Of a DNA stretch of 64,000 nt, positions 13,501-33,669 are shown piece by piece; the stretch's first letter is position 1; every line of letters starts with the position of its first letter. Made by a program: the position numbers and the translations under genes. This stretch comes from Lingula anatina (taxonomy: Eukaryota > Brachiopoda > Lingulata > Lingulida > Lingulidae). The notes beneath the pieces are model-generated. The model did no database searches. It was given only the letters and a program-made list of their open reading frames with translations, and was not told the origin of the DNA. The stretch lies in contig NW_019775491.1 in the NCBI RefSeq assembly GCF_001039355.2, positions 677,740 through 741,739 of the forward strand. Direction: 5' to 3'.

Positions 13501-16500
13501 CATGCAATTCTTTGGTCTTATTAGCAAGATTTGTTTGAATCTCAGTTGGCTCCCATTGTATGTGTTAGCAATTAATTTACACATTGGACACATCAACTTA
13601 CCTGCTTTAGCAGTTTTACTACTTTCAATGCAAGTTGTCTTAAACCCAACTGTTTGTCTTTTGCAATTTCCTCTTTGGGTGAGAACAGTACATGGGTACC
13701 TGCAAGTTTGTTCTTGAAAAATAAAGTCTTTCCCTGAAAAGAGTAATAATCTAAGTGTAAGGTTTATATTGCTTTTCTTTCATTGTGCTTGAAGAGCCGG
13801 GTGATCCAGCACATCTGATGCAATGGACATTTGCATAAATGATAACTTTTCATTCAGGGTGGTACCCCATGAGTTTGCACTTTATTTCATTCAACACAGT
13901 GTCTTCGTAGGAGGAACACATGGTATATTCTTTCTTTTTGATCAGTTATTTTCACTTTTGCTACTTGAAATTTATAGTTACAGGAATGGCAGAAATGGTG
14001 AGTTTTTTTAATACTGTTTATTGATTATCATTTGATTATTAGTGATTATTGTAATTTATCAGTTTTTGTGTAAGGAAATTTAAGCACATAAATCTCAGGT
14101 AGTGAGTGTATTATTGCAATTTTCTTTTCTTTTCTTCTTTTTAGTTTTTATATGTCTTGTGAATTCTTACGTGAAATAAAACCAAGATCCAGTGAACATC
14201 TAATGCTTTTCCTTGACTTTAACTTACCTGTATAGCCATTGCGTGCTATAATAAGTGATATTAAGTATGATCAAAATAAAACAGACAAAAACTCAGGAAA
14301 ATGGTCATTTCAATCATGAATCCCCATCATCAAATCAGTCATGAAAGATACACAATACTGATTCTATCTTATGTACTCCACTACACTATAGCTAGTCGCC
14401 CAAGTCATAAGATTAATTGATTTTACTATGGTTCACTAATTAGCCATAGCCATTTTACCCTGAATAATTGTACCCTAGCACTCCAATGACACTGAACCCT
14501 TTATATCCTCACTATTTCTGCACCACTAATGAAAAGGGAACATACATGTATGTTATGGCAGGTGAGAGGCATGCTTAATTGTCAGAGTGTCAGTCATAAG
14601 CTGGAAAAATGCCTTAAAGAGGGCAAAATTCTGGGCAAAGTCACTGACATTTTTTCCCCTTTTTTTACAAAAAGGTAGAGCTATTTTACAAATGCACTTA
14701 GAGGAAGTGTCCTGTCTACTTCATTTGTTCTTGATAATCACTGACAAAGCTTCACATTTGAATTCCAATGAAAACATATTACACACATTTAGGGGTAAAA
14801 CAAAAAAGATCTGAATATGAATAGGGGTCCCAAATGTTATGTGACTATTTAAAAACTGTTTAAAAACCTTGACTTTTTAAAAAGTACTTTTGGCACTAAG
14901 GTAGACAAATGAAGGATTTTAAATTCATTTTATGTGTTTTTTAGTTTCACTGGCCAATAAATTGACAACCAAGGGTGGGTAGTTCCTAGGATCTAACCTT
15001 ATTAAAAATTACCAATACTCAATGTTGTTGACAAATTAGCCAAATATTTGGATAACTTAGACCACATTACATATGTACACCATAACATTTGATAGCAAAG
15101 TGTCAATGAATTGAGTAAGTAAAAGTTGAAGTTTCTACATTGGCAACCTACCAATTGGTTTACCATCAACACGTATAATCAGCAGTGTCCCCTGGGATTT
15201 GTAAGTCCCGCACTGAAAATGGCAATATGTGAAAAATGAAAAGTGCACAATAAACTGCATAGCTCTGAGAAAAAAAGAATGCAATCATAGTGGTTTGACA
15301 GCATTATCCACCACCATTATCCACGAATATTTAATTATATAATTAAAGTATCATGGATATTCAGACAATGTGACTTGCAAAGGTTTTCAAACTCATGAAA
15401 GTTTAAAGTTACACTTTGTAAAAAAATTGGTACTTCACCAAAAAACAAAATGCATAACTTCCAGAAAAGGAAAACAATCAGGCTGATTTAAAACTGTATT
15501 TTATTCTTGTTTCTTTTCTGTTAATTTGATCATAACTGACATGATTATCTTCAATTCGGATGCAATAGTACGTGATATCAAACAGCATAATTACCACCAA
15601 TTTTTATTATGCACTACAGATTACTTGTGACCAAGTATGGCCAATGCAAGTAATGCTGTGTTTTTGCCCTCTCTGCTCTTGACCATTTCCTTTGGAATGG
15701 CTTCTTCCCTTTGTTTGGAGTAGTTGCGACATGTAAATTGCCTGCAGAGGCCATCTCTTGTTTTACCTTCTCAGTTGCAAAAAATTTCTTCATATGGCAC
15801 TGTTGTTGGTCCTCGGTTTTCCTTAACCAAACAACCCTGTCTACATGGTATCTCTTAAATGCTGTGTCATGATAATATTCTCCCCGTGCAATTACTGCTC
15901 TCTGTGCTTCGCTGTAATACCCACAGACGATCTTGTGCAAACTTTTGATTAAATTTGGTAAATCTTGCACCTTCCAACTGACTTTCATCTTGAGTACATG
16001 GTTGAAACCACCAATCTTAATTATGCACTGCAGATTACTTGTGACCAAGTATGGCCAAGTTGAACTAATGCTGCGTTTTTGCCCTCTCTGCTCTTGACCG
16101 TTTCCTTTGGAATGGCTTCTTCCCTTTGTTAAGAGCAGTTACGACAAGTAAATTGCCTGCAGTGGCCATCTCTTGTTTTACCTTCGCAATTGCAAAAAAT
16201 TTCTTCATATGGCACTGTTGTTGGTCCTCGGTTTTCCTTAACCAAACAACCCTGTCTACATGGCATCTCTTAAATACGCTGTCAAGATAACATTCTCCTT
16301 GTGCAATGATTGCTCTCTGTGTTTCACTGTAATACCCACAGACAATCTTGTGCAAGCTTTTGATTAAATTTGGTACATCTTGCACCCTCTGACCTTCATC
16401 TTGAGTACATGGTTGAAACTTTCACAGTTATTATTAGACCAGCCAGGTTTTACTTCAGATCGTGCAGAAAGTATTTATTTTCTTCAATCAATGGAAAAAG

Positions 16501-19500
16501 CCAGCATCAAATCTTGAAGCATTTTCCCTAATGACTTGCAAAGCCTTGTCATGGCGCTGTTCCAGGATGACGAGGGAAGGCGATAAGGTCAATCCATTCT
16601 CTCCAAATATGACATCTGTGTCCACCTTGCTGGTGTCTTTGGTTGTGCCCACTTTGTCTCTTAAATGTAGTATGGTGTTTTCCTTCAGGTGCCGCTGGCA
16701 AGACACCAGGTTTGTGCCACTGAAAACAATGGCTGCTGCTTCATCAGACCCAATAACTGGGGGGCAAACAGAATCCATTAATTTTAATGCCAATATCTGA
16801 AAAAAAACTGGCACGTCTTAAAATCAGAGTTTCCAAGGATAAACATGGGTCCAATATAAAGTGGGTGTGTTTTCCATTTGCTCAGTGGATGAGGGCTAGG
16901 TTTTTGTAAATCCTACAAGTGACATTCAGTTGGCCTGAGTATAAGTCTTATCCACCCCTAAGGCAGTTCCATGTGCAGTAGGTCCAGCACAACAAAATTG
17001 TTGCACATCAGCAATTTGCTTTTCTGATGAGTTATTATTCTTACAAAAGAATGCTGATGAATTCCGCTCACCAGGTAAAGAAAGCTGCTGACCAAATTCA
17101 TACCCCCTGTTGAAAAAGAACTTTTCTTCTGATTGCTTCTTTTTTTTCAGAGTCCACTGAATTCTGCACCTGTCTTTAATTCGCAGGTTTCTCGCTTTCA
17201 AGTTTAGTTTCCTGGTACAGTATTTTGTAGATCTCTTTGAGTTTTAAGCAGGCTGCATTCTTCCTTATTGCGTCAAATACAAAGGATGACATGGGGCAAT
17301 AAGGAGTGGTGTTCTTTTTTGCATTGCCATGTGGAATTTGGCCTGGGAATTTTCCTCTGTATTTCACTAGGATCACATCTGGGTTTTTTAGTGTATATTA
17401 TATGGCTACAATACGTGATGCTACTTTTAATGAGCTGTAGTTCCTTTGGACATTGATTGTGGTTTCTGGTTGTGGATCCATAGGCATAAAACTTGGCTTT
17501 CCTTTAACTGTATGTCGAATGCAGAAGAAACCATTCCATTTATAAACAACTTTACAGTTTTCATCTTCCGTTGGTAATACAGTTTTAGGGGAAGGACTCT
17601 TCTTCCACTTCTGTAAATCTTCTGTTATCCTTCTGTAAATCTTCTCACATTATCTAAGACATGTAAATTGCCTGCAGAGGCCATCTCTTGTTTTACCTTT
17701 GCAGTTATAAAAAATTCTTCATATGGCACTGTTGTTGATCCGCGGTTTTCCTTAACCAAACAACCCTGTCTACATGGTATCTCTCAAATACTGTGTCAAG
17801 ATAATATTCTCCCCAAGCAATGATTGCTCTCTGTGTTTCGCTGTAATACCCACAGATGATCTTGTTCAAACTTTTGATTATATTTGGTACATCTTCAACC
17901 TCCATCTGACCTTCATCTTGAGTACATGGTTGAAACTTTCACAGTTATTATTAGTCCAGCCAGGTTTTACTTCAGATCGTGCAAAAAGTATTTATTTTCT
18001 TCAATCAATGGAAAAAGCCAGCATCAAATCTTGAAGCATTTTCCCTAATGACTTGCAAAGCCTTGTCATGGCGCTGCTCCAGGATGACGAGGGAAGGCGA
18101 TGAGGTCAACCCGTTCTCTCCAAATATGACATCTGTGACCACCTTTCTGGTGTCTGTGGTTGTGCCCACCTTGTCTCTTAAATGTAGTGTGGCATTTTCC
18201 TTCAGGTGCCGCTGGCAAGACACCAGGTTAGTGCCACTGAAAACAATGGCTGCTGCATCATCAGACCCAATAACTGGGGGGCAAACAGAATCCATCAATT
18301 CTAATGCCAATATCTGAAAAAAACTGGCACGTCTTAAAATCGGAGTTGCCATGGATAAACACAGTTCCAATAAACAGTGGGTGTGTTTTCCCGTTGCTCA
18401 GTGGATGAGGGCTAGGTTTTTGTAAATCCTACAAGTGGCATTCAGTTGGCCTAATTATAAGTCTTATCCACCCCTAAGACAGTTCCATGTGCAGTAGGTC
18501 CAGCTCAACAAAATTGTTGCACATCAGCAATTCGCTCTTCTGATAAGTTATTCTTCTCACAAAAGGATGCTGATGTTTATAATTTCTTCAATCAATGGAA
18601 ACAGCCAGCATTAAATCTTGAAGCTTTTTCCCTGATGACTTGCAAAGCCTCGTCATGGCGCAGCTCCAGGATGACGAGGGAAGGCGATGAGGTCAACCTG
18701 TTCTCTCCAAATATGACATCTGTGACCACCTTTCTGGTGTCTGTGGTTGTGCCCACCATGTCTCTTATATGTAGTATGGTGTTTTCCTTCAGATGCCGCT
18801 GGCAAGACACCAGGTTAGTGCCACTGAAAGCAAAGGACGCTGCTTTTCTCAGTGCTTTCTTTTCATCAGACCCAATAACTGGTGGGCAAACAGAATCAAC
18901 TAATTCTAATGCCAACATCTGAAAAAACTGGCATATGTCTTAAATTCAGAGTTTCCATGGATAAACATGGGTCCGATAAAAAGTGGATGTGTTCCTGTTG
19001 CTCGATGAATGAGAGCTAGGTTTTTGTAAACCATACAGGTGACATTCAGTTGGTCCAAGTCTTATCCACCCCTTAGACAGCACCGTGTGCAGTAGATCCA
19101 GCACAACAACATCTTTGCACATCAGCAATTTGCTCTTCTGTGAACAGCATTATTGTTGGAACTTTCTGGTGCTAGTGAGTTATATATTCTTCTCACAAAA
19201 TGATGCTTATGAATTCCACTCTTCAGGTAAAGAAAGTTGCTGACCAGATTCATACCCCCTGTTTAGAAAGAAGTTTTCTTCCGATTGCCTCTTTTTTTTT
19301 ATAGAGTCCACTAAATTCTGCACCTGTCTTAAATTTGCATGTTTCTCATTTTCAAGTTGAGCTTCCTGGTACAGTTTTTTTGTATATCTCTTTGGGTTTT
19401 AAGCAGGCTGCATTCTTCCTTATTGCGTCAAATACAATGGATGACATGGGACAATAAGAAGTGGTGTTCTTTGTTGCATTGCCATGTGGAATTTGGTCTC

Positions 19501-22500
19501 GGAATTTCCCTCTGTATTTCACTAGGATCACATCTGGATATTTTTTAGTCTATGTTATGCGGCTACGATATGTGATGTTGCCTTTTAATGAGTTGTAGTT
19601 CCTTTGGACATTGATTGTGGTTTCTGGTTGTGGGTCCATCTTGGATTTCCCTTAACTGTATGTTGAATGCAAAAGAGACCATTCCATTTGTAAACTTTCC
19701 AGTTTTCATCTTCCTTTGCTAATATGGTTTTAGAGGAAGGATTCTTCTTCCACACCCTACAATTGGCTTCAAAAGCACTCGGTTTTCCTTCTGTAAATCT
19801 TCTCACATTATTTGAGTTTGAAACCCAAAACATAACATTCTCTCTAGTACCATCTGGGATGCTGACATGAGGATGGACTTGAGTTTGATTAGAGAGTTTC
19901 TACTGCTTTGCTGATTTGGAATAACTTTGTGAAGTATGTTGTACAGGTTGGTATCGGCGAAGCCAACACGGGAAAGTTAAGAAGTCTCATGCAGCTCTCT
20001 CCTGTATTAAATCTACTCTAAAACTTTATTCCTTTTAATATCTGGCCAAATAAGAACTATGCTTTGGCAATAGCAAATAGCTCCCATATGATTTGAACTA
20101 CTTTTGAAAGGAGACATTATTCTAGGTCAAAAAAAACTGACATCTTCAATTTTCATAAAACAGTACATTATATTTCACGGCATTGTTATCACCTATTTTC
20201 ATTATGCATTACGCAAGATCAACTAATTCTTTGTTTTTGCCCTCTCTGCCCTTGATCGTTTCCTTTAGAATGGTTTCTTCATGTGCCGCTGTCGTTGCTC
20301 CTTAGTTTTTCTTGCCCACACAACCCTGTCTACTTGGAATTTCTGATAAGCCGTCTCAAGGAGATACTCTCCATGTCCAATCATAGCTCTTTCTGTTTCC
20401 CTATATAATAGCTGCAGACCAGCTCATGCAAGCTTTGGATTAAACTTGGTACATCTTGTACCCTCCAGCTGACTTTCATTTTGAGAACGTGATTGATACT
20501 TTCCCAGTTATTGTTCTTCCAGCCAGGCTTCACTTCAGGTCTTGTGCTACTGATTTAGCACTTCCTGAGGGCACAGATTATGCATTATGCAAGATCAACT
20601 AATTCTTTGTTTTTGCCCTCTCTGCCCTTGATCGTTTCCTTTGGAATGGTTTCTTCCCCTTGTTTGTAGCAGTCAAGACATGCAAATTGCCTGCAGAGGC
20701 CATCTCTTGTTTCAACTTTGTAGTTGAAAAATATTTCTTCATGTGCCGCTGTCGTTGCTCCTCAGTTTTTCTTGCCCACACAACCCTGTCTACTTGGAAT
20801 TTCTGATAAGCCGTGTCAAGGAGATACTCTCCATGTCTAATCATAGCTCTTTCTGTTTCCCTATATAATAGCTGCAGACCAGCTCATGCAAGCTTTGGAT
20901 TAAACTTGGTACATCTTGTACCCTCCAGCTGACTTTCATTTTGAGAACGTGATTGAAACTTTCCCAGTTATTGTTCCTCCAGCCAGGCTTCACTTCAGGT
21001 CTTGTGCTACTGATTTAGCACTTCCTGAGGGCACAGATTATGCATTATGCAAGATCAACTAATTCTTTGTTTTTGCCCTCTCTGCCCTTGATCGTTTCCT
21101 TTGGAATGGTTTCTTCCCCTTGTTTGTAGCAGTCAAGACATGAAAATTGCCTGCAGAGGCCATCTCTTGTTTCAACTTTGTAGTTGAAAAATATTTCTTC
21201 ATGTGCCGCTGTCGTTGCTCCTCAGTTTTTCTTGCCCACACAACCCTGTCTACTTGGAATTTCTGATAAGCCGTGTCAAGGAGATACTCTCCATGTCTAA
21301 TCATAGCTCTTTCTGTTTCCCTATATAATAGCTGCAGACCAGCTCATGCAAGCTTTGGATTAAACTTGGTACATCTTGTACCCTCCAGCTGACTTTCATT
21401 TTGAGAACGTGATTGATACTTTCCCAGTTATTGTTCCTCCAGCCAGGCTTCACTTCAGGTCTTGTGCTACTGATTTAGCACTTCCTGAGGGCACAGATTA
21501 TGCATTATGCAAGATCAACTAATTCTTTGTTTTTGCCCTCTCTGCCCTTGATCGTTTCCTTTGGAATGGTTTCTTCCCCTTGTTTGTAGCAGTCAAGACA
21601 TGAAAATTGCCCGCAGAGGCCATCTCTTGTTTCAACTTTGTAGTTGAAAAATATTTCTTCATGTGCCGCTGTCGTTGCTCCTCAGTTTTTTCTTGCCCAC
21701 ACAACCCTGTCTACTGGGAATTTCTGATAAGCCGTGTCAAGGAGATACTCTCCATGTCTAATCATAGCTCTTTCTGTTTCCCTATATAATAGCTGCAGAC
21801 CAGCTCATGCAAGCTTTGGATTAAACTTGGTACATCTTGTACCCTCCAGCTGACTTTCATTTTGAGAACGTGATTGATACTTTCCCAGTTATTGTTCCTC
21901 CAGCCAGGCTTCACTTCAGGTCTTGTGCTATTGATTTAGCACTTACTGAGGGCACAGAGCCCCTGAAGCATACCACTAATGACAACCAGATCTTAATGAG
22001 TGTAATGTCAAATGAACCTAAAAGTTCTTTGATAAAACTGTTATTAATACAAAACATAATACAGTCCATGCATTAATGATAAAAAGCGGGCAAGTCCACT
22101 GGGTTAGTGGTATTATCTATACACTGTAGTTGTCCCAGAATGAGACTTTAGTCCGTTTTCTTAAAAAATAATTTGCCAGTGCACACATTTGCTATATATG
22201 TATTGATAATTAATTTGGTAAAATGGAATTTGATATGTAAAGAGCCTTTATTTTAACATAATTTGAACAAATAAAAACAACTTTTTTATGATGAAAAACA
22301 TTTAGTGATTGAATATTTTCTTTATAAAGTTTTATGTAAATACAAAGTTTTTACAACTTCATGTACAGTTAGAAGGAATTTTTTCACATGCACAAAGAAG
22401 ACATTTACAAATAAGTATTAATTGACTTCAAGTTGGAACAAAACAATCTTGTAAATGTCACTTGATGAATGTTTGTTAGTTTCTTATGTATACATGTATT

Positions 22501-23513
22501 AAGTATGTAGAAAATTTTTGCTGTTATCCACATCCATATGCACGAAAACCGCATTACTGGCATGAGAGAGCAATACTTGCCTGAGATGGCATCTAGTCGG
22601 CCTGAGGGGACACTGCTGTTATACATGCCAATTGTAAACCAAACATGGCTCTCACGCTAGCTTGCCGATCTAGAAAACTCGGCTGTTATATACTCAATTC
22701 ATTGAAACATCGTTACCAAAGGTCATGATGTATGTAATGTGGTCCAAGTTATCCAAATATTACAGCAATTTGTTGAGAACATCGAGAATTGGTAGGTTAT
22801 AGTGAGGTTTTTGCCGAGCAACTTCTGGTTTTCGCGGTTTTCGTATTATCGGTGGACTGGTGTGGCATGTACCGCTCGGAGCGTGAACCATCTGTTCTGC
22901 TCATGCGCACAAAGCGCAGGCAAATCTGAGAGACTTCCTGCGTGTACATTCCGTCTTCCTGCGTCGTACATTCCGAGTCATCAATACATTCTTAGCTTTT
23001 AATAAACATGCACTGTTCAGAACATACTGCAAATTCAAACATAATCTTTAGAAGTATTTTTATCTTAGATGTTCACCTCTACTGCGATTTCCCTCAAGTG
23101 GCCATATCAACGAACTAGCCTAGTAAAATCAATGCAAAAATAGTAGGTCAACAGCTAAATAACGAAGGTCCGTCCACGGTAATTTGACGCTGATTCTCTA
23201 TCAAAATTACCAATTAACACATGAATTTTACCTAGAAATATCCCCATCATAGTATATGTATAATGAGGTAGGAAATGAACTAGTCGAATATAACAGTACA
23301 TGTGAATAACAACGGATCATTCACGGAACGTCTCATACACCGTAACACGCATCACGTACAATCGGTCAGGACGGATGGTTCACGTAGAACGGACCGTACA
23401 AGTGACACCGGCTAGGAAGAGTAAAACTGACTGCGATAAAAAGGACACAGCCTTTTACTTACAACTGATGGAGGTCCGACGAATAACAGTACTTGCTTTG
23501 ATAGAAAGTCCAT
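1171..23513 (-). CDS. Unrecognised P-loop (PNKP-like kinase fold) protein with a Ku-binding motif, 13 coding exons, about 654 aa
   Basis: Coding exons in transcription order: 23463-23513, 13602-13733 (or 7237-7368), 12249-12326 (or 5887-5964), 11823-12033 (or 5490-5700), 5116-5189, 4839-4995, 4230-4429 (or 4221-4429), 3615-3644, 3178-3386, 2659-2934, 2095-2170, 1456-1811, 1171-1285. All phases agree and the frame stays open to a TAA at 1171-1173. Seen: joining exons 1 and 2 creates a Walker A motif GPPSVGKT at residues 13-20. Exon 3 gives KKVAVD (D68, Walker B-like) and exon 4 a hydrophobic strand ending LFRPKYG; this spacing resembles the kinase half of PNKP. Residues about 183-300 (core IIIFDGRKG) could be a degenerate second domain, identity unknown. 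The C-terminal half is polar, Ser/Thr-Pro and Lys rich, with RDLPKWML at 427-434 matching the APLF/CYREN/WRN Ku-binding motif. Known: PNKP kinases phosphorylate DNA 5' ends, and such Ku motifs recruit end-joining factors. Inferred: a nuclear DNA-break factor; activity unproven. Start chosen at the ATG preceding the P-loop. It is head to head with HELQ. Confidence 0.75.
4435..4507. repeat. (TA)n plus poly-A microsatellite next to a splice acceptor
   Basis: A run of about 17 A is followed by about 28 TA units. On minus it reads (TA)n then T17 and then the acceptor ccttag of exon 7 at 4429. It replaces the normal branch-site region. Confidence 0.9.
9300..11340 (-). mobile_element. Degenerate MULE (Mutator-like) transposase, copy in block A
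   Basis: Minus-strand fragments, read in order: 10729-10977 (N-terminal DNA-binding-like part, NNVRRFTEGKPSAFEANC), a frameshifted middle at 10090-10690, 9736-10062 (catalytic-type segment with PPVIGSDEKKAL then VSCQRHLKEN) and 9418-9735 (C-terminal module WTNINCESFNHVLKMKV). The order and motifs are those of MULE-like transposases common in molluscs and cnidarians. Several frameshifts and stops make it a pseudogene. It sits in the intron between exons 1 and 2. Confidence 0.7.
11409..11700 (-). pseudogene. C-terminal MULE transposase fragment, second subfamily
   Basis: Encodes KPGWRNNNWESINHVLKMKV followed by a helical segment and VDRVVWARKTKEQRQ, a diverged version of the 9418-9735 module. 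It has an internal deletion of about 100 bp relative to the units at 20577-21957 and is nearly identical to 20265-20555 in block B. Confidence 0.65.
15614..16450 (-). mobile_element. Two head-to-tail copies of the MULE C-terminal module
   Basis: 15614-16048 and 16065-16440 each encode the module with HKIVCGYYSE, YHVDRVVWLRKTEDQQQ (or CHVDRVVW) and GKKPFQRK. The left copy is cut at its start and runs into the next repeat, so the module was duplicated in tandem after insertion. Not present twice in block A. Confidence 0.65.
16450..17650 (-). mobile_element. MULE transposase fragment, second core copy
   Basis: 16488-16814 repeats the catalytic-type segment (GSDEAAAIVFSGTN, SCQRHLKENTIL) with a deletion of about 13 residues relative to 9736-10062. 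16926-17640 carries the broken upstream part. Frames shift several times, so it is not functional. Confidence 0.65.
17650..18580 (-). mobile_element. MULE transposase fragment, third core copy
   Basis: 17705-17905 is another C-terminal module and 18005-18370 another catalytic-type segment with the same deletion as 16488-16814 (GSDDAAAIVFSGTN). The shared deletion shows that this and the previous copy derive from one another. Ends near 18570 where the fourth copy begins. Confidence 0.65.
18580..20208 (-). mobile_element. MULE transposase, fourth copy, near-identical to 9730-11340
   Basis: 18592-18918 encodes the undeleted catalytic-type segment (GSDEKKALRKAASF) and 19585-19833 the N-terminal part. 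Almost base-for-base the same as block A 9736-11340, which is the strongest sign that blocks A and B are the same locus or a very recent duplicate. Confidence 0.7.
20209..21957 (-). repeat. Tandem array of the MULE C-terminal module, four units, 460-bp period
   Basis: Units start at about 20209 (368 bp, with an internal deletion near 20275), 20577, 21037 and 21497. The last three are 460 bp and differ by only a few bases, for example gacatgcaaatt versus gacatgaaaatt. Each encodes YQKFQVDRVVWARKTEEQRQ and GKKPFQRKRSRAE on minus; unit 4 has an extra T that breaks the frame (tttttttct at about 21685). The near identity implies very recent unequal exchange or slippage. Confidence 0.9.
21958..23462 (-). 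other. Remainder of intron 1 of the P-loop gene
   Basis: No coding sequence found. 22685-22800 is a diverged, inverted match to 8640-8760 and 15000-15130 and may be the opposite end of a MULE. The rest (21958-22680 and 22800-23462) is unique-looking AT-rich intron. Confidence 0.6.
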
Positions 23514-24197
23514 TTTAGATATGTTCAATATATTCTGGAATATCCCCCACTCTTGCGACAAATTGCATGTGCTTGGGCACTATATACTGTAGGTCGAAGT
23601 GCTTTTTCATGTTTTCCTTTCCCATTAAAAACATTCATCACATTTCGCTCTTCTTGTTCGCAAGAGCTTTGAGATACAAGAAAAAATTGTGCTTTTACAT
23701 TTTATAACAGTTTTAAAAACAAATCATACGTAGTAGATAGTTTTATGCATTCGGTTTTTTTTAATAAAGTCAACCACACTGCTATTTTTGACTCTTTCTT
23801 TCTTTCTTTCTTTTTTTTTTCAGACTTTCCTGGCGAACACAGCGCCATCTTTAGATTGACTTTATATGGTCGCGGAAAGTTCGGTTGTTGCAGTTGTGCA
23901 ACTTAGTGGATTAATTTTCTTCTTCTTAATAATTCACGATGATGTAAGTTATAAACCTTTTCTTGAGATTCTTGAGATTACAAAAATAATACATAAAGGC
24001 AGTTCTTATGTTGAGTTGATTGGTTTCATACCCATTATACGTCATTAACTTCGGAATCGGAGCTTCCTTAAATTAATTTTTATCCAACTTTTGGGTTTGA
24101 GAATATGCTTTTATTTGAAATTTACTGTATTTTTTGGTTCTATAAATGGTTTTATATTGTTGACTTCAGATGAAAACATCAGAAATTCAACTTCATA
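23514..24197. promoter_or_regulatory. Shared bidirectional promoter region between the P-loop gene and HELQ, with a HELQ 5' untranslated exon
   Basis: The two start codons face away from each other across 684 bp. Within it, a likely HELQ leader exon ends at 23943 with a strong donor (gtaagt) and joins at 24170 after an intron ending gacttcag. A pyrimidine-rich TTTC microsatellite lies at about 23795-23822, just upstream of the leader exon. No TATA box is obvious on either side, which fits a housekeeping-type bidirectional promoter, but transcription start sites cannot be read from sequence. Co-regulation of the two genes is inferred from the layout only. Confidence 0.55.
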
Positions 24198-32673
<8,476 letters not shown>

Positions 32674-33160
32674 ACAGCCTTGTGAGCAGGGGGCCACAGG
32701 AATCAGGAAGAAGGAAGACACACTGCTGAGCACATTCCTATACTAAATGATACTTAAAAATGACGTTCAAATGGTTTAAGAGGGTGCTGTTATTGCTATT
32801 AAATAACCTCAGTATAGTATTGTCATCTCTCTATGTAGTGTGGAAAGTGTGTAAATCTGTTATTCACAGAGTGCTGAATTGCTGAATGTCCCGACATAGT
32901 ATATTGTTTTTGAATCAGTTTTGTAGAATTATAATGTCAGACAAATGCTCTGTGATTATTTCAGACCATGGTTTAAAAATATAAAAACACTTTGCAAGGG
33001 TTGACTTTATCGAATTTGAAGTAATTCTTTTCCATGGTCACATGGGGACCTTCTCCATCATCTTCAATGATGAGGTTATCTGTGTTGCAGAACAGGAATG
33101 ATAAATGAGCTAAAAGCTTACTTCATTTAATTCTGTTGTAATGTTCGCCCTCCTATCTCA

Positions 33161-33166
33161 AATAAA
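33161..33166 (+). terminator. Polyadenylation signal of HELQ
   Basis: AATAAA sits about 490 bp after the HELQ stop codon (32671-32673), followed by a short A run. It is the first good plus-strand signal downstream. Cleavage would fall at about 33180-33195. Confidence 0.6.
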
Positions 33167-33404
33167 AAAGGTTTACAGAAAAATATGGCTTGTTTATTTA
33201 ATTTACAGTTCCACTATCGGATCAATTATCTTTGAAAACCAATTTGTATTTTTAGTACAGATCAACTCGTAATTCACAAGTGCAAATAGAAGATGATCAC
33301 TCGATCTCATCATGATTAGATTTGCAGCCAAAAAGTCTGTATGTTAGTAAGGTTTCTGTAACTTGTTATGTCCTGGCACTTTAGTATGCAAGCATTTTCA
33401 GTAA

Positions 33405-33669
33405 TTAGGACTGGTTTCCCATACCTAGATTGATCCATCTGGATCGGTCCAACTCCCTGGGGAGTCTCACTAAATTGCTATCAACTGATCCGGCTTAAAT
33501 GTCTGTCATGCCTACCGAATCAGCTAGGGTAAAGATAATTACCCCCCCCCCCCCTCTCAACAGCTTTACTGGGTGTAACAGGCATTTAAGCCAGTTAGTT
33601 TGATAGCAATTTAGTGAGACTCCCCAGGGAGATAAATCGATCCAAATTACCGTGGGAATGGCCCCTAGG
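33405..33669. mobile_element. Foldback/MITE element, family 1 copy 1
   Basis: Two inverted arms of about 95 bp. The left contains ctccctggggagtctcac and taaattgctatc; the right contains their complements in mirrored order, separated by a loop with a C run. A second copy is at 56917-57136. Confidence 0.8.

Larger units (their letters stand above)
11727..20576 (-). repeat. Duplicated block, copy B: second set of exons 2-4 plus expanded MULE sequence
   Basis: Starts directly after the ambiguous base at 11726 with sequence equivalent to 5393. Holds exon 4 (11823-12033), exon 3 (12249-12326) and exon 2 (13602-13733). Beyond about 15600 it is longer than copy A because MULE fragments have multiplied (15.6-18.6 kb), then rejoins colinearity with 9730-11720 at 18590-20576, there almost identical. 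Exon 1 lies on its right at 23463. Copy B is therefore in natural context on the right side. Confidence 0.9.

Noticed and set aside
20209-21957. Regular repeats considered as a CRISPR-like or satellite array
   Set aside because: Units are 460 bp and encode a transposase module. No short direct repeats with unique spacers, and the window is eukaryotic.
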